A DNA stretch of 64,000 nt from the NCBI RefSeq assembly GCF_051133435.1, contig NZ_JBPGNY010000001.1, positions 124,001 to 188,000 on the forward strand. Direction: 5' to 3'. Within the stretch, counting starts at the first letter, position 1. The number at the start of each line of letters is the position of its first letter. Origin of the DNA: JAAYAO01 sp051133435 (lineage in GTDB: Bacteria; Actinomycetota; Actinomycetes; Propionibacteriales; Propionibacteriaceae). A program made the translations under genes and the position numbers. Shown in pieces: positions 16,172 through 23,930 of the stretch. Under the pieces are notes generated by a model. It saw only the letters and a list, made by a program, of their open reading frames with translations, searched no databases and had not been told where the DNA came from.

Positions 16172-16654
16172 CTAGGCTGGTTCGTCCACAGGTCCGAGGT
16201 AACGGAACACTATTGTGGCCACACATGCCGGGCGTTCCCCACCAGTCTCAAAGGTGAGGGTCGAGGTCAGTTGGTAGCCGCCGCGACACGGGGCCACGTC
16301 GTCGATCGTGGCGGTGGCGGTCAGCTCGGATCCGACCAGGACCGGGCTCAGGAAGCGCACCTTCTCCAACCCGTAGTTGATCACCTGATCGACCCCGGTG
16401 ACCTGCAGCAGCGAGAAGTACAGCTCCACGCCCAAGGACAGGGTCAAGAACCCGTGAGCGATCGTTGCTCCGAAGGGCCCGTCCTTGGCGCGCTCGGTGT
16501 CCACGTGGATCCATTGCCGGTCCTCGGTGACTTCGGCGAACCAGTTGATCCGCTCCTGGGTGATCAGGATGGACTTCGAGCCGGACAGTTCGACCCCCTT
16601 CATCTCCGGCAGGCGTCGCAGGGGCACTCGGCGGGGTTCGGCTTGCTCAGTCAT
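16172..16654 (-). CDS. MaoC-family (R)-specific enoyl-CoA hydratase
   Basis: A 160-residue single hotdog protein of the PhaJ/MaoC type. It has the hydratase motif with Asp45 and His50 (FAEVTEDRQWIH) and the following FGATIAHGFL at 61-70, which shape the active site. Such enzymes convert trans-2-enoyl-CoA to (R)-3-hydroxyacyl-CoA, the PHA synthase substrate. It starts the maoC-phaC operon. ATG 16654 is chosen because GAGGAGGT precedes it at 8 bases. A 14-bp palindrome lies 25 bases upstream. Symbol phaJ would fit but activity is inferred. Confidence 0.88.
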   Translation of the reverse strand: MTEQAEPRRVPLRRLPEMKGVELSGSKSILITQERINWFAEVTEDRQWIHVDTERAKDGPFGATIAHGFLTLSLGVELYFSLLQVTGVDQVINYGLEKVRFLSPVLVGSELTATATIDDVAPCRGGYQLTSTLTFETGGERPACVATIVFRYLGPVDEPA

Positions 16655-16678
16655 CGCGGGCGACCTCCTCGTCAGCAC

Positions 16679-16692
16679 GTGATCATGATCAC
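16679..16692. promoter_or_regulatory. 14-bp perfect palindrome upstream of maoC-phaC
   Basis: GTGATCATGATCAC is a perfect dyad located between the divergent hydratase and methyltransferase genes, 25 bases before the hydratase ATG. The position is right for a repressor site controlling PHA synthesis. It does not resemble the GTTAGCTA element found before phaP, so a different regulator is implied. Confidence 0.5.
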
Positions 16693-16761
16693 AACACTGT
16701 CATCGTCCCGCACTCCGGGGGTGCTGTCCACGCCCATGTCGGACGTGCCAGGATCCGGGCC

Positions 16762-17628
16762 ATGGCCATCGATGCGGTGCTCGACCTGTTGCGCTGCCCG
16801 GTGTGCGGTGCCGAACTGCAGCGCCGGGAGGCGACCGTGGGTTGCCCGAGGGGGCACCGCTTCGACCTGGCCCGCCAGGGGCACCTCAACCTGTTGCGCA
16901 GCGCTCCCCCGGCCAATGCCGACACTGCGGAGATGGTTGCGGCCCGGCTCAGGTTTCTCGATGCCGGCCACTACCGGCCGATCCTGGAGGCAGTGGCCGA
17001 GTATCTCGACCCCGCGGGCGGGCAACGGTGGATCGAGCCGGGTGCCGGCCCGGGTTGGTATCTGAGCCGGTTGTTGGCCGACCATCCGGACGCGGTGGCG
17101 CTGGCCGGTGATGTCTCGGTGGCCGCCGCCCGGCGGGCTGCCAAGGCCGGCGACCGCATCGGTGCGGTGGTCTTCGACACCTGGGGTGACTGGCCGGTGG
17201 CCGATGCCTCCGCCGATCTGGTGTTGGTGATCTTCGCGCCCCGTCACGCCGCCGAGTTCGCCCGGGTGCTGCGCCCCGGGGGCCGGGTGATCGTGGTGAC
17301 ACCGAATGCCGATCACCTGTCGGCGCTGCGGCAGCGCCACGGCTTGTTGGAGGTGGCCGAGGCCAAGCTCGACCGGATCGCTGCCGATCTCGGTGCCGAT
17401 TTCGACCCGGTCGGACGCGGCGAGGTGCGTGCGGACCTCTCACTGTCCGGCGCTGAGGTCGCCGATCTGATCGCGATGGGCCCCAATGCCTTCCACGGTG
17501 CTGCCAAAAACCACGGTGCGGCCAACGACCACGGTCCTGCCAAAAATCACGGTGCTGCCACCGATCCGGCCCCGATCGAGACCGTGCTGTCGGTGACGGT
17601 GAGTTGCTGGGTGCGACGGGAACCGTGA
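16762..17628 (+). CDS. RlmA/TlrB-like 23S rRNA (guanine-N1)-methyltransferase
   Basis: The 288-residue product has an N-terminal zinc site (Cys12, Cys15, Cys28, His32) and a SAM-binding motif IEPGAGPGWY at 91-100. This is the architecture of RlmA enzymes, which methylate a guanine in 23S rRNA helix 35; some homologues (TlrB) give macrolide resistance. Near the C-terminus, four in-frame copies of a six-residue unit (HGAAKN-type, residues 245-268) interrupt the conserved MGPNAFH region. A -10-like CAGGAT stands 7 bases before the ATG. Which guanine is modified is uncertain. Confidence 0.82.
   Translation: MAIDAVLDLLRCPVCGAELQRREATVGCPRGHRFDLARQGHLNLLRSAPPANADTAEMVAARLRFLDAGHYRPILEAVAEYLDPAGGQRWIEPGAGPGWYLSRLLADHPDAVALAGDVSVAAARRAAKAGDRIGAVVFDTWGDWPVADASADLVLVIFAPRHAAEFARVLRPGGRVIVVTPNADHLSALRQRHGLLEVAEAKLDRIAADLGADFDPVGRGEVRADLSLSGAEVADLIAMGPNAFHGAAKNHGAANDHGPAKNHGAATDPAPIETVLSVTVSCWVRREP
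17494..17565 (+). repeat. Four 18-bp tandem repeats inside the RlmA-like gene
   Basis: The units CACGGTGCTGCCAAAAAC, CACGGTGCGGCCAACGAC, CACGGTCCTGCCAAAAAT and CACGGTGCTGCCACCGAT follow each other without gaps. The period is a multiple of three, so copy-number change keeps the frame. It encodes a Gly/Ala/His/Asn-rich loop near the C-terminus. Confidence 0.9.
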
Positions 17629-17647
17629 TCGGGTTCCGGCCCGGCCG

Positions 17648-17914
17648 TCAGTCGGCCTGGCTGTCGCCCTTCTTGGCCCGCGGGCGCCGGTAGACGGTGA
17701 ACACGTAGTCGGGGCACACCATCTGGCAGGCGGTGCAGCCGGTGCAGCCGTCGTGCAGCACCGGGTAGCGGTAGCCCAGGGCATTGCGGTCGGCGGACAT
17801 CTCCAGCACATTCGGCGGGCAGACGGTGATGCACAGTTCGCAGCCCTTGCAGGAATCGACGTCGATCACCACGCCGCCGCGGGTGGTTCCGGCGGGAGTT
17901 TGTTCGGTGGTCAT
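17648..17914 (-). CDS. Two-[4Fe-4S] ferredoxin, delta subunit of 2-oxoacid oxidoreductase
   Basis: An 88-residue ferredoxin with two complete CxxCxxCxxxCP motifs (Cys22, 25, 28, 32 and Cys57, 60, 63, 67). It closes the operon of gamma, alpha and beta subunits of a 2-oxoacid:acceptor oxidoreductase and should carry electrons from the TPP subunit. The start overlaps the GntR gene stop (ATGA). The C-terminus adds a basic tail. Being encoded as its own small subunit marks the four-subunit VOR/OOR-type enzyme, not the fused actinobacterial KorAB. Confidence 0.88.
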   Translation of the reverse strand: MTTEQTPAGTTRGGVVIDVDSCKGCELCITVCPPNVLEMSADRNALGYRYPVLHDGCTGCTACQMVCPDYVFTVYRRPRAKKGDSQAD

Positions 17915-18645
17915 GATTGTCCTCCGGTCATCGTGGTGAGCAGGGCCTCGATCGACGGCAGGCGGCGGGCCACGAAGTCGTCGTCGTTGTGGTCGGCGGC
18001 GATGATGCCGCGCTGCACCAGGACGTCCAGGCCCTGTTCACCGGTCTGGCGGATGTGCTTGATGGCGGCCCGGGCAGCGGTGGCGGGGTCGCGGGTCTGC
18101 AGGGCCTCGAACTCTTCTTCGAGCAGTTTCTGCTGGCCGGCGAGGTCCTCGTCGACCGCCACCGAGGAGACGGCCACCACCAGCCCGACGAAGGTGCGCA
18201 GCATCGCCCGCAGGTGCGGCCCGGCGACCCTTCGGTTGATCAGCCGGCGGAACTCGCGGGCGTGTTGTTCGTAGTCGCGGGTGTTGGTCGCGGCCAGCGC
18301 CTGGGTGACCGCCTCGCCCAGCAGGTCGAGGTACTCGCCCTCGACCTCGGGGGCGGCCAGTTGGGCGGTCAGACCGCTGAGCAGGGCATAGAGGGTGACT
18401 CCTTCGCGCACCCGCTCGGCGTTGATGTCACCCAGGAAGGCGCCGCGATGGAAGGGCATCCGGACGGTGCCGTCGCGTTCCAGCAGCACCAGCGCCTCGC
18501 GCACCGGGGCCCGGCTGACGCCCAGTTCGTTCGCCACGGCGTCCAGGTCGATGCGGTCCCCGGGCTTGAGCCGGCCGGCGGTGAACTCCCCCAGCAGGTA
18601 ATCGGCGACCGCTTCGCTGGATTTGACCCTGCGCAACGCGGGCAT
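17911..18645 (-). CDS. GntR-family (FCD) transcriptional regulator inside the oxidoreductase operon
   Basis: A 244-residue regulator with an N-terminal winged helix (about 5-70, LGVSRAPVREALVLLERDG) and a helical FCD ligand domain, in which conserved Arg/His positions usually bind a metal and a small carboxylate. It is embedded between the beta-subunit and ferredoxin genes, overlapping both by 1-4 bases, so it is made with the enzyme. It probably senses the acid substrate or product and autoregulates through the AT-rich promoter near 21.15 kb. Confidence 0.88.
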   Translation of the reverse strand: MPALRRVKSSEAVADYLLGEFTAGRLKPGDRIDLDAVANELGVSRAPVREALVLLERDGTVRMPFHRGAFLGDINAERVREGVTLYALLSGLTAQLAAPEVEGEYLDLLGEAVTQALAATNTRDYEQHAREFRRLINRRVAGPHLRAMLRTFVGLVVAVSSVAVDEDLAGQQKLLEEEFEALQTRDPATAARAAIKHIRQTGEQGLDVLVQRGIIAADHNDDDFVARRLPSIEALLTTMTGGQS

Positions 18646-19448
18646 CAGTTCTCACCGCCCGGACGCTTCAGCACACCCATCGGGTAAACCTGCTCCATCG
18701 ATTGCTGCTGGTAGTTCGGGCCCTCACCGGCGGGGACGAACCAGCCGGTCGGGCACATGGTGAGGATCTCCACCAGGCTGAGCCCGTTGCCGTCGAGCTG
18801 GCTCTGCAGGGCTTCCTTGATCATCTTCTTGGTGCGGGTGACGCCGCCGGGGTCGCCGACGTGACCGCGGGCCACGTAGCCCGAGCCCTCCAGGGAGGCG
18901 ACGAGGTCGGATACCGGAATCGGGTAACCGTGCGTGCTGGGGTCGCGCCCCTCCAGGCTGGTCTTGGTGCGCTGACCGACCACCGTGGTGGCGGTGGCCT
19001 GCCCGCCGGTGTCACCGAAAACGCCGTTGTTCAGCAGGATGCAGGTGATGTTCTCGGCCCGGGCGGCGCTGTGCAGCACCTCCTGGAGTCCCTCGTTGAC
19101 CATGTCACCGTCACCTTGCAGGGTGAACACCACCGAGTCGGGACGCACCCGCTTGATGCCGGTGGCGCACGAGGGTGCGCGGCCGTGCAGGCACTGCAGC
19201 ACATCGATGTCCATGATCCGCACGAAGGAGCCGTAACAGCCGTGCCCGACCACGCCGATCGAGCGATCGACGATACCGAGGTCCTGCAGTGATTCCATCA
19301 GCAGCCGCAGGGCCACCGGTTCACCGCAACCGGGGCACAGCGAGTGGGCACCCAGAATCAGGCTCGGGTTCGGGTCGGCAACCTTGACCGTCCCCTCGGG
19401 GGCGGTGCTGCTGTCGACGATCGGCAACTGCTTGCTGGGGGCACTCAT
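18645..19448 (-). CDS. 2-oxoacid:acceptor oxidoreductase, TPP-binding beta subunit
   Basis: Binds thiamine diphosphate and one [4Fe-4S] cluster in oxidative decarboxylation of a 2-oxoacid to acyl-CoA. In the 267-residue product the TPP motif is GDGDMVNEG starting at 112 and ending with NN at 140-141; cluster ligands include Cys38 and Cys41 (CPGCG), with further Cys at 71 and 94. Length matches the separate beta subunits of VorB/KorB-type enzymes. Stop and start codons overlap those of its neighbours. The 2-oxoacid (branched-chain, 2-oxoglutarate or an aryl compound) cannot be fixed from sequence. Confidence 0.9.
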   Translation of the reverse strand: MSAPSKQLPIVDSSTAPEGTVKVADPNPSLILGAHSLCPGCGEPVALRLLMESLQDLGIVDRSIGVVGHGCYGSFVRIMDIDVLQCLHGRAPSCATGIKRVRPDSVVFTLQGDGDMVNEGLQEVLHSAARAENITCILLNNGVFGDTGGQATATTVVGQRTKTSLEGRDPSTHGYPIPVSDLVASLEGSGYVARGHVGDPGGVTRTKKMIKEALQSQLDGNGLSLVEILTMCPTGWFVPAGEGPNYQQQSMEQVYPMGVLKRPGGEN

Positions 19449-20542
19449 TGGTTCGCTCCTGCGGTTGCGGTTTCACGGCTGTCGAGCTGTTCCAGGATCA
19501 GTTGGCGCACCACGGGGGCGTCCATGATGTCGCCGAAGTTCATGCCGGTGTGGTCGACGCTGACCCGGCCGATGAAGGTGACCTGTCGGCGCGGCACCCA
19601 CTGGTACACGTCCTCGAGGCACTGACCGGCGTTGGCCTCGAAGACCAGCACCCGCTTGCCCTCGGCGACCCGTTCCAGGGCCGGCCCGGGGAAGGGCCAC
19701 AGGGTGACCGGGCGGAAGACGCCGACCTTGTGCCCGGCCTTGCGCAGTTCCCAGACCGCCTTCTCGGCGAACAGGGCGCCGGTACCCCAGGCCACCACGA
19801 TGGTGTCGGCGTCGTCGCACCACAGTTCTTCGTGGCGCTGTTCCATGCCGTCGATCTGGTTGAACTTCTCGGCGATGTAGCGCCAGTGGGCGTCCATCTC
19901 GGGTCCGGGATCGGTGACCTTGCCCATCGCCCAGGTCCACACCTGGCGCGATTTGCCGGTGCCCGACATCGACCCGTCCAGGGCCCAGTCCTTGGCTGGC
20001 AGTTCGTCGAAGTCGAGCTTCTTGATGTGGATGCCGACGGTGGTGCGCGCCATCAGCGGGTCGCCGTAGACGATGGCCGGGGCGCGGTATTTGTCGGCGA
20101 GGTGGAAGGCGAGTTGGGTGTGCTCGACCGCCTCGTGCACGTTCTTCGGTGCCAGGGTGATGGTGCGGTAGTCGTTCCAGCCGCCACCCTTGGTGCACTG
20201 GAAGTAGTCGGATGCGCCGCGGGCCAGGTTGAACACCACGAAGGGGGTTTCGTTCAGCGCCGCCTCGGCGATCGCCTCCTGCATCAGGGCGATGCCCTGG
20301 CCGCAGGATCCGGTACCGGCCCGGGCGCCGGCGGCCCCGGCACCGAGGGTCATGTTCACGCCCTCGATCTCGGACTCGGCGTTGATGCACACCCCGCCGG
20401 CTTCGGGCATCATCGCCGACAACGATTCGAGCAGGCCGGTGAACGGTGACATCGGGTAGCCGGCGAAGAAGGTCATGCCGGCGGCAATGGCCGATTTGGC
20501 GATCGCGGCGGTGCCTTCGAGCAATTCGAGTTCTTCGCTCAT
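19445..20542 (-). CDS. 2-oxoacid:acceptor oxidoreductase, alpha subunit
   Basis: The 365-residue product has the pyrimidine-binding domain (GYPMSPFTGLLE near 29-40, NAESEIEGVNMTLGAG near 54-70) and the transketolase C-terminal domain. The gamma domain found at the N-terminus of actinobacterial fused KorA is missing and is supplied by the next gene upstream. It should bind CoA and form the active site with the beta subunit. The four-base overlap with the beta gene and the four-base overlap with the gamma gene indicate one polycistronic message. Confidence 0.9.
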   Translation of the reverse strand: MSEELELLEGTAAIAKSAIAAGMTFFAGYPMSPFTGLLESLSAMMPEAGGVCINAESEIEGVNMTLGAGAAGARAGTGSCGQGIALMQEAIAEAALNETPFVVFNLARGASDYFQCTKGGGWNDYRTITLAPKNVHEAVEHTQLAFHLADKYRAPAIVYGDPLMARTTVGIHIKKLDFDELPAKDWALDGSMSGTGKSRQVWTWAMGKVTDPGPEMDAHWRYIAEKFNQIDGMEQRHEELWCDDADTIVVAWGTGALFAEKAVWELRKAGHKVGVFRPVTLWPFPGPALERVAEGKRVLVFEANAGQCLEDVYQWVPRRQVTFIGRVSVDHTGMNFGDIMDAPVVRQLILEQLDSRETATAGANQ

Positions 20543-21129
20543 GCCGGTACTCCTGTCAGGTCGTGGCCGGCCACGGCGTCACGGCCGACACCCATGGCCT
20601 CGATGTTCTTCGGAACCGCCTGCTGCCGGTAGGGCGGGATCAACTCGCGCATCGCATCGACGAGGATCTCGTGGTCGACCAGGCCGTAGAGGGCGTTGAA
20701 GGCGGCGGCCAGGATCAGCCCGCTGGTCTGCGGGGAGCCGATCTGCTTGGCCAGGTCGGCCGCGGGTACCTCGATCACCCGGGCGCCGGCCGGAATCACC
20801 GACTGGTCGACGATCGAGCTGTTCACCATGCACAACCCACCGGGCAGCAGCCGTTCACAGGCACGCTCGCTGAACTTGTGGTGCGACAGCACGATGGCGT
20901 CGGTCTCTTCCAGAATCGGCAGGGCGTTCACCGGCTTGTCGTCGATCACGAAGCTGGTGGACGACGGGCCGCCGCGCATCTCACCGCCGTAATCGGCCGC
21001 GAGCATCGCATGACGACCGGCCTTCGTCGCGGCCAGCGCCAAGGTCTTCGACAGCAGCTGAATGCCCTGTCCTCCGATGCCCGAGACGGTTACCGCCAGA
21101 GGCAGCGTGTTTCTGGTTGAGTCAGCCAT
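20539..21129 (-). CDS. 2-oxoacid:acceptor oxidoreductase, gamma subunit
   Basis: A 196-residue protein of the POR_N/gamma family with the diagnostic GIGGQG at 17-22 and YGGEMRGGPS near 45. It is first in the operon (gamma-alpha-beta-gntR-delta). The start at ATG 21129 is supported by GGGAGGG upstream; an in-frame ATG at 21156 would extend into the AT-rich promoter. The gene order and separate subunits suggest an enzyme working in amino acid or aromatic acid degradation with ferredoxin as acceptor. Confidence 0.88.
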   Translation of the reverse strand: MADSTRNTLPLAVTVSGIGGQGIQLLSKTLALAATKAGRHAMLAADYGGEMRGGPSSTSFVIDDKPVNALPILEETDAIVLSHHKFSERACERLLPGGLCMVNSSIVDQSVIPAGARVIEVPAADLAKQIGSPQTSGLILAAAFNALYGLVDHEILVDAMRELIPPYRQQAVPKNIEAMGVGRDAVAGHDLTGVPA

Positions 21130-21145
21130 GAGCCCTCCCATCAGG

Positions 21146-21166
21146 TTTGAATACAATATACATTAC
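21146..21166. promoter_or_regulatory. AT-rich divergent promoter/operator, candidate GntR site
   Basis: This is a sharply AT-rich island in GC-rich surroundings. On the plus strand TACAAT (21152-21157) is an ideal -10 for the dehydrogenase gene. On the minus strand TGTATATTGTATTC contains two TGTAT-type half-sites like those bound by FCD-class GntR proteins. The GntR regulator encoded in the oxidoreductase operon is the obvious candidate to bind here and control both directions. Confidence 0.55.
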
Positions 21167-21231
21167 GTTGTGATGGTGGCCAGCCCCTTGCCCCGGCCAC
21201 CGGAAAACGGACCCGAACCAAGGAGCCGAGC

Positions 21232-22380
21232 GTGCTGGCAGCCCGACTACATTCCTTCGGCGATCTGCGCATGGAGGACGTCCCCTCCCCCGCCGTGGGT
21301 CCCGACGAGGTGCGCATCGGGGTTGCCGCAGTGCAGTCGAGTGTCACCGAGGCCCTGCTCGCGATGGGCGAACCGATCACCCTGCACGATCACCTGGCGA
21401 AGCGGTTGGCGGCCGGGCCGGTGCTCTTCGGTGGGCACGAGTTCGCCGGGGTGGTGACCGAATGCGGTGCCGAGGTCGACCGTTGGCGGCCCGGGGATCG
21501 GGTCACCGCGATCGAGACCGTGCCCGGCCCGTCCGGGATGCCGGAGTATCTGGGGTTCACCCGTGAGGGGGCCTTCGCCGAGGAGGTGGTGGTACCGGCG
21601 GCCAATGTGGTGGCCATTCCCCCCGGTGTCAGCGCCTCGGCCGCGGCCGGGGTGCAGCCGCTGGCCGGCGCTCTGCACGGTCATGCGGCACTCCACGTGC
21701 AGCCCGGTGAGGCGCTGGTGGTGATCGGCTGTGGGGTGATGGGGCTGTTGGAGATCCAGGTGGCCCGGCACGGCAATGCCGGGCTGATCATCGCGGTCGG
21801 ACGCAGCGAGGCCAAGCGCGAGTTGGCCGCCCGTCTCGGTGCCGATGTGGTGCTCGATGCCCGCAGTGACGATGTCGCCGCCGAGGTGGCCGAGCTCACC
21901 GCGGGCCTGGGGGCCGACGTGGTGGTCGAGGCCGCCGGTGGCCCGCCGGGAGCCGGGTTGGGCGGTGATTCGACGCTGGAATTGGCGCTGCGCTGTGTGC
22001 GGCGCGGCGGCCGGGTGCTGCTCGAGGCGGTCTATGACAACAAGGCCCATTTCCCGCTGGACCTCGCCCGGGAGCGGGTGGTGAACGTGTTGCACCCCAA
22101 CACCGGATCGGGTGGCTACTCCGCGTCCTCGTCGGTCTTCGATCATGCTCTGCGGCTGATCGCCCGCGGAGATGTGGACACCGAGGCCCTGGTCACCCAC
22201 CGCCTGCAGGGTCTGGAGTCGATTCCCGAAGCGGTGGCGATGTCGGCCGGCAAACACCAGCACAATGCGATCAACCCGCCCCAGGTGTTCACCGACCTGG
22301 CCTGGGACACCGTGAACCGGGACAGCGTGAACTCGGATATCAGCAGCAACCCCGCGAGCAGTAATGAGGAGCCCGCATGA
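21232..22380 (+). CDS. MDR-family (zinc-type) alcohol dehydrogenase-like oxidoreductase
   Basis: A 382-residue medium-chain dehydrogenase/reductase with GHE at 68-70 and a Rossmann motif GCGVMG at 166-171. The usual first catalytic zinc ligand (Cys in VCGTD) is replaced by the S-S of VQSSVTE at 36-37, and the four-Cys structural zinc loop is absent, so zinc chemistry is doubtful; a quinone-reductase-like or altered role is possible. GTG 21232 has AAGGAG upstream. The last four bases overlap the acyl-CoA ligase start. It is divergent from the 2-oxoacid oxidoreductase operon. Confidence 0.8.
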   Translation: MLAARLHSFGDLRMEDVPSPAVGPDEVRIGVAAVQSSVTEALLAMGEPITLHDHLAKRLAAGPVLFGGHEFAGVVTECGAEVDRWRPGDRVTAIETVPGPSGMPEYLGFTREGAFAEEVVVPAANVVAIPPGVSASAAAGVQPLAGALHGHAALHVQPGEALVVIGCGVMGLLEIQVARHGNAGLIIAVGRSEAKRELAARLGADVVLDARSDDVAAEVAELTAGLGADVVVEAAGGPPGAGLGGDSTLELALRCVRRGGRVLLEAVYDNKAHFPLDLARERVVNVLHPNTGSGGYSASSSVFDHALRLIARGDVDTEALVTHRLQGLESIPEAVAMSAGKHQHNAINPPQVFTDLAWDTVNRDSVNSDISSNPASSNEEPA

Positions 22381-23888
22381 CCCGCCCCCGACCCGCCGGA
22401 CCCGCCTCGGGCACCTCCGGGATGTTGATCGGTTCGGTGATCGATGCCGCCGTGCGCGCCCGACCCACCCACATCGCCGCCACCCTCGGTGAGGAGGCGA
22501 TCACCTTCGCCGAGTTGGACGCCCGGGCCGAGGCACTGGCCGACAATCTGGTCGCCGAGGGGCTGCCGGCCGCCGGTGATGAGGAGGTGCCGTTGGGGAT
22601 GGTGGCCTGGGTCTGCCGGACCCACCTGGACAGTTTGGCCGCGCTGCTGGCCTGTGGCCGGCTCGGGGTGGTGTTCGCACCGGTCAACCCGAACTACACC
22701 CCGTCCGAACTGGCCCCGGTACTCGATGTGCTGCAGCCGAATCTGGTGGTGCACGACGCCGCGATTCCGGCCGGGTCGAGCTGGCCGTCGGTGACCCGCG
22801 AGGAGATCATGGCCCGGCGCTCACCGGCCCGCGGCGAGGATCTGCCCGAACCGGCCCCGACCGACCCGCACATCGCCTATCTCACCTCCGGCAGCACCGG
22901 CACTCCGAAAGCGGTGCTGGTGTCACACCTGGCAAGTTGGCTGCGGTCCTCCCCCGGTGGCGGCACCTTCTCCACCGGGGTGCGCGGCGTCGGTGGGGTG
23001 ATGTGCACCTTTCCGCTGTATCACTACGGCGGCTGGCATTACGCGATCGAGGCCTGGCTCAGCCATACCGCGATTCACTTGGTTGCCAAGGCCGATGCCG
23101 AGCTGATCCTGGAGTCGATCACCAGGCACCGGGCCACCGCCCTGTACAGCATTCCGGCGGTGTGGGAGCGGATCCTGGCCCACCCGGGCGATTGGGATCT
23201 GTCCAGTCTGAAGCATGCCGACTCGGGTACCTCCCCGCTGGCCGACGGGCTGTTGGACGCGATCAAGGAGCGTTGCCCGAATGCGACCACGTCGGTGCTC
23301 TACGGCTCGACCGAAGCCGGCCGGATGACCGGCCTGCAGGACTGGGAACTGGCCGACCACCCCGGCTCGGTGGGCCGGGCGGCCTTCCCCGGGGTGGTGT
23401 GGTGCGATCCCGACACCGGCGAGGTGTGCTTCCGCGGGCCGACGGTGATGAACGGTTACCTGCGCGATCCCGAGGCCACCGCCGCAGCGATGCGCGACGG
23501 CGCGTACCTGTCGGGTGATCGTGGCGTGATGGACGACGACGGGTACCTGACCCTGGTCGGACGCACGAAGGAATTGGTGCGCACCGGAGGCGAGTTCGTG
23601 GCCCCCTCGGAAGTCGAGGCGGTGTTGCGGGAGCATCCGCGGGTGTCGCTGGCCGGGGTGATCGGGCTGCCCGATCCGACCTGGCACGAGATCGTGTGCG
23701 CGGTGATCGTGCCCGCAGACCCGGCCGACCCCCCGACCCTGCCGGAGTTGCGCGAGCACCTGACCGGCAAGCTCGCATCGTTCAAGCATCCCCGACAGTT
23801 GGAGATCGTCGACGAGCTGCCCCTCACCCCCGCCACCGGGCAGATCCAGCGCTCGAAACTGCGCGCCCGGTTCAGCGCTCGGGGTTAG
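22377..23888 (+). CDS. AMP-dependent acyl-CoA synthetase-like protein
   Basis: A 503-residue member of the adenylate-forming (ANL) family. The phosphate loop TSGSTGTPK is at 170-178, a YGSTEAG motif follows near 315, and GDRGVMDDDGYLTLVGRTKE marks the hinge region. The A10 catalytic lysine is missing: the motif reads PATGQIQR with Gln489 where family members have GK. Either another lysine (K494) substitutes or adenylation is impaired. Translation is coupled to the dehydrogenase by an ATGA overlap, suggesting the two act on the same acid/aldehyde. Substrate is unknown. Confidence 0.85.
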   Translation: MTRPRPAGPASGTSGMLIGSVIDAAVRARPTHIAATLGEEAITFAELDARAEALADNLVAEGLPAAGDEEVPLGMVAWVCRTHLDSLAALLACGRLGVVFAPVNPNYTPSELAPVLDVLQPNLVVHDAAIPAGSSWPSVTREEIMARRSPARGEDLPEPAPTDPHIAYLTSGSTGTPKAVLVSHLASWLRSSPGGGTFSTGVRGVGGVMCTFPLYHYGGWHYAIEAWLSHTAIHLVAKADAELILESITRHRATALYSIPAVWERILAHPGDWDLSSLKHADSGTSPLADGLLDAIKERCPNATTSVLYGSTEAGRMTGLQDWELADHPGSVGRAAFPGVVWCDPDTGEVCFRGPTVMNGYLRDPEATAAAMRDGAYLSGDRGVMDDDGYLTLVGRTKELVRTGGEFVAPSEVEAVLREHPRVSLAGVIGLPDPTWHEIVCAVIVPADPADPPTLPELREHLTGKLASFKHPRQLEIVDELPLTPATGQIQRSKLRARFSARG

Positions 23889-23930
23889 TTCTGGGGGTGC
23901 CGGCAGGGCTGGGTCGGCTTGGTTCGGGGG

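Noticed and set aside
14731..16257. 508-codon plus-strand frame opposite phaC
   Set aside because: Antisense shadow of a clearly real PHA synthase; composition is His/Val/Gly-rich without domain motifs.
17494..17565. Possible CRISPR-like array
   Set aside because: Units are contiguous with no spacers, the period is 18 bp and it is in frame within a gene.
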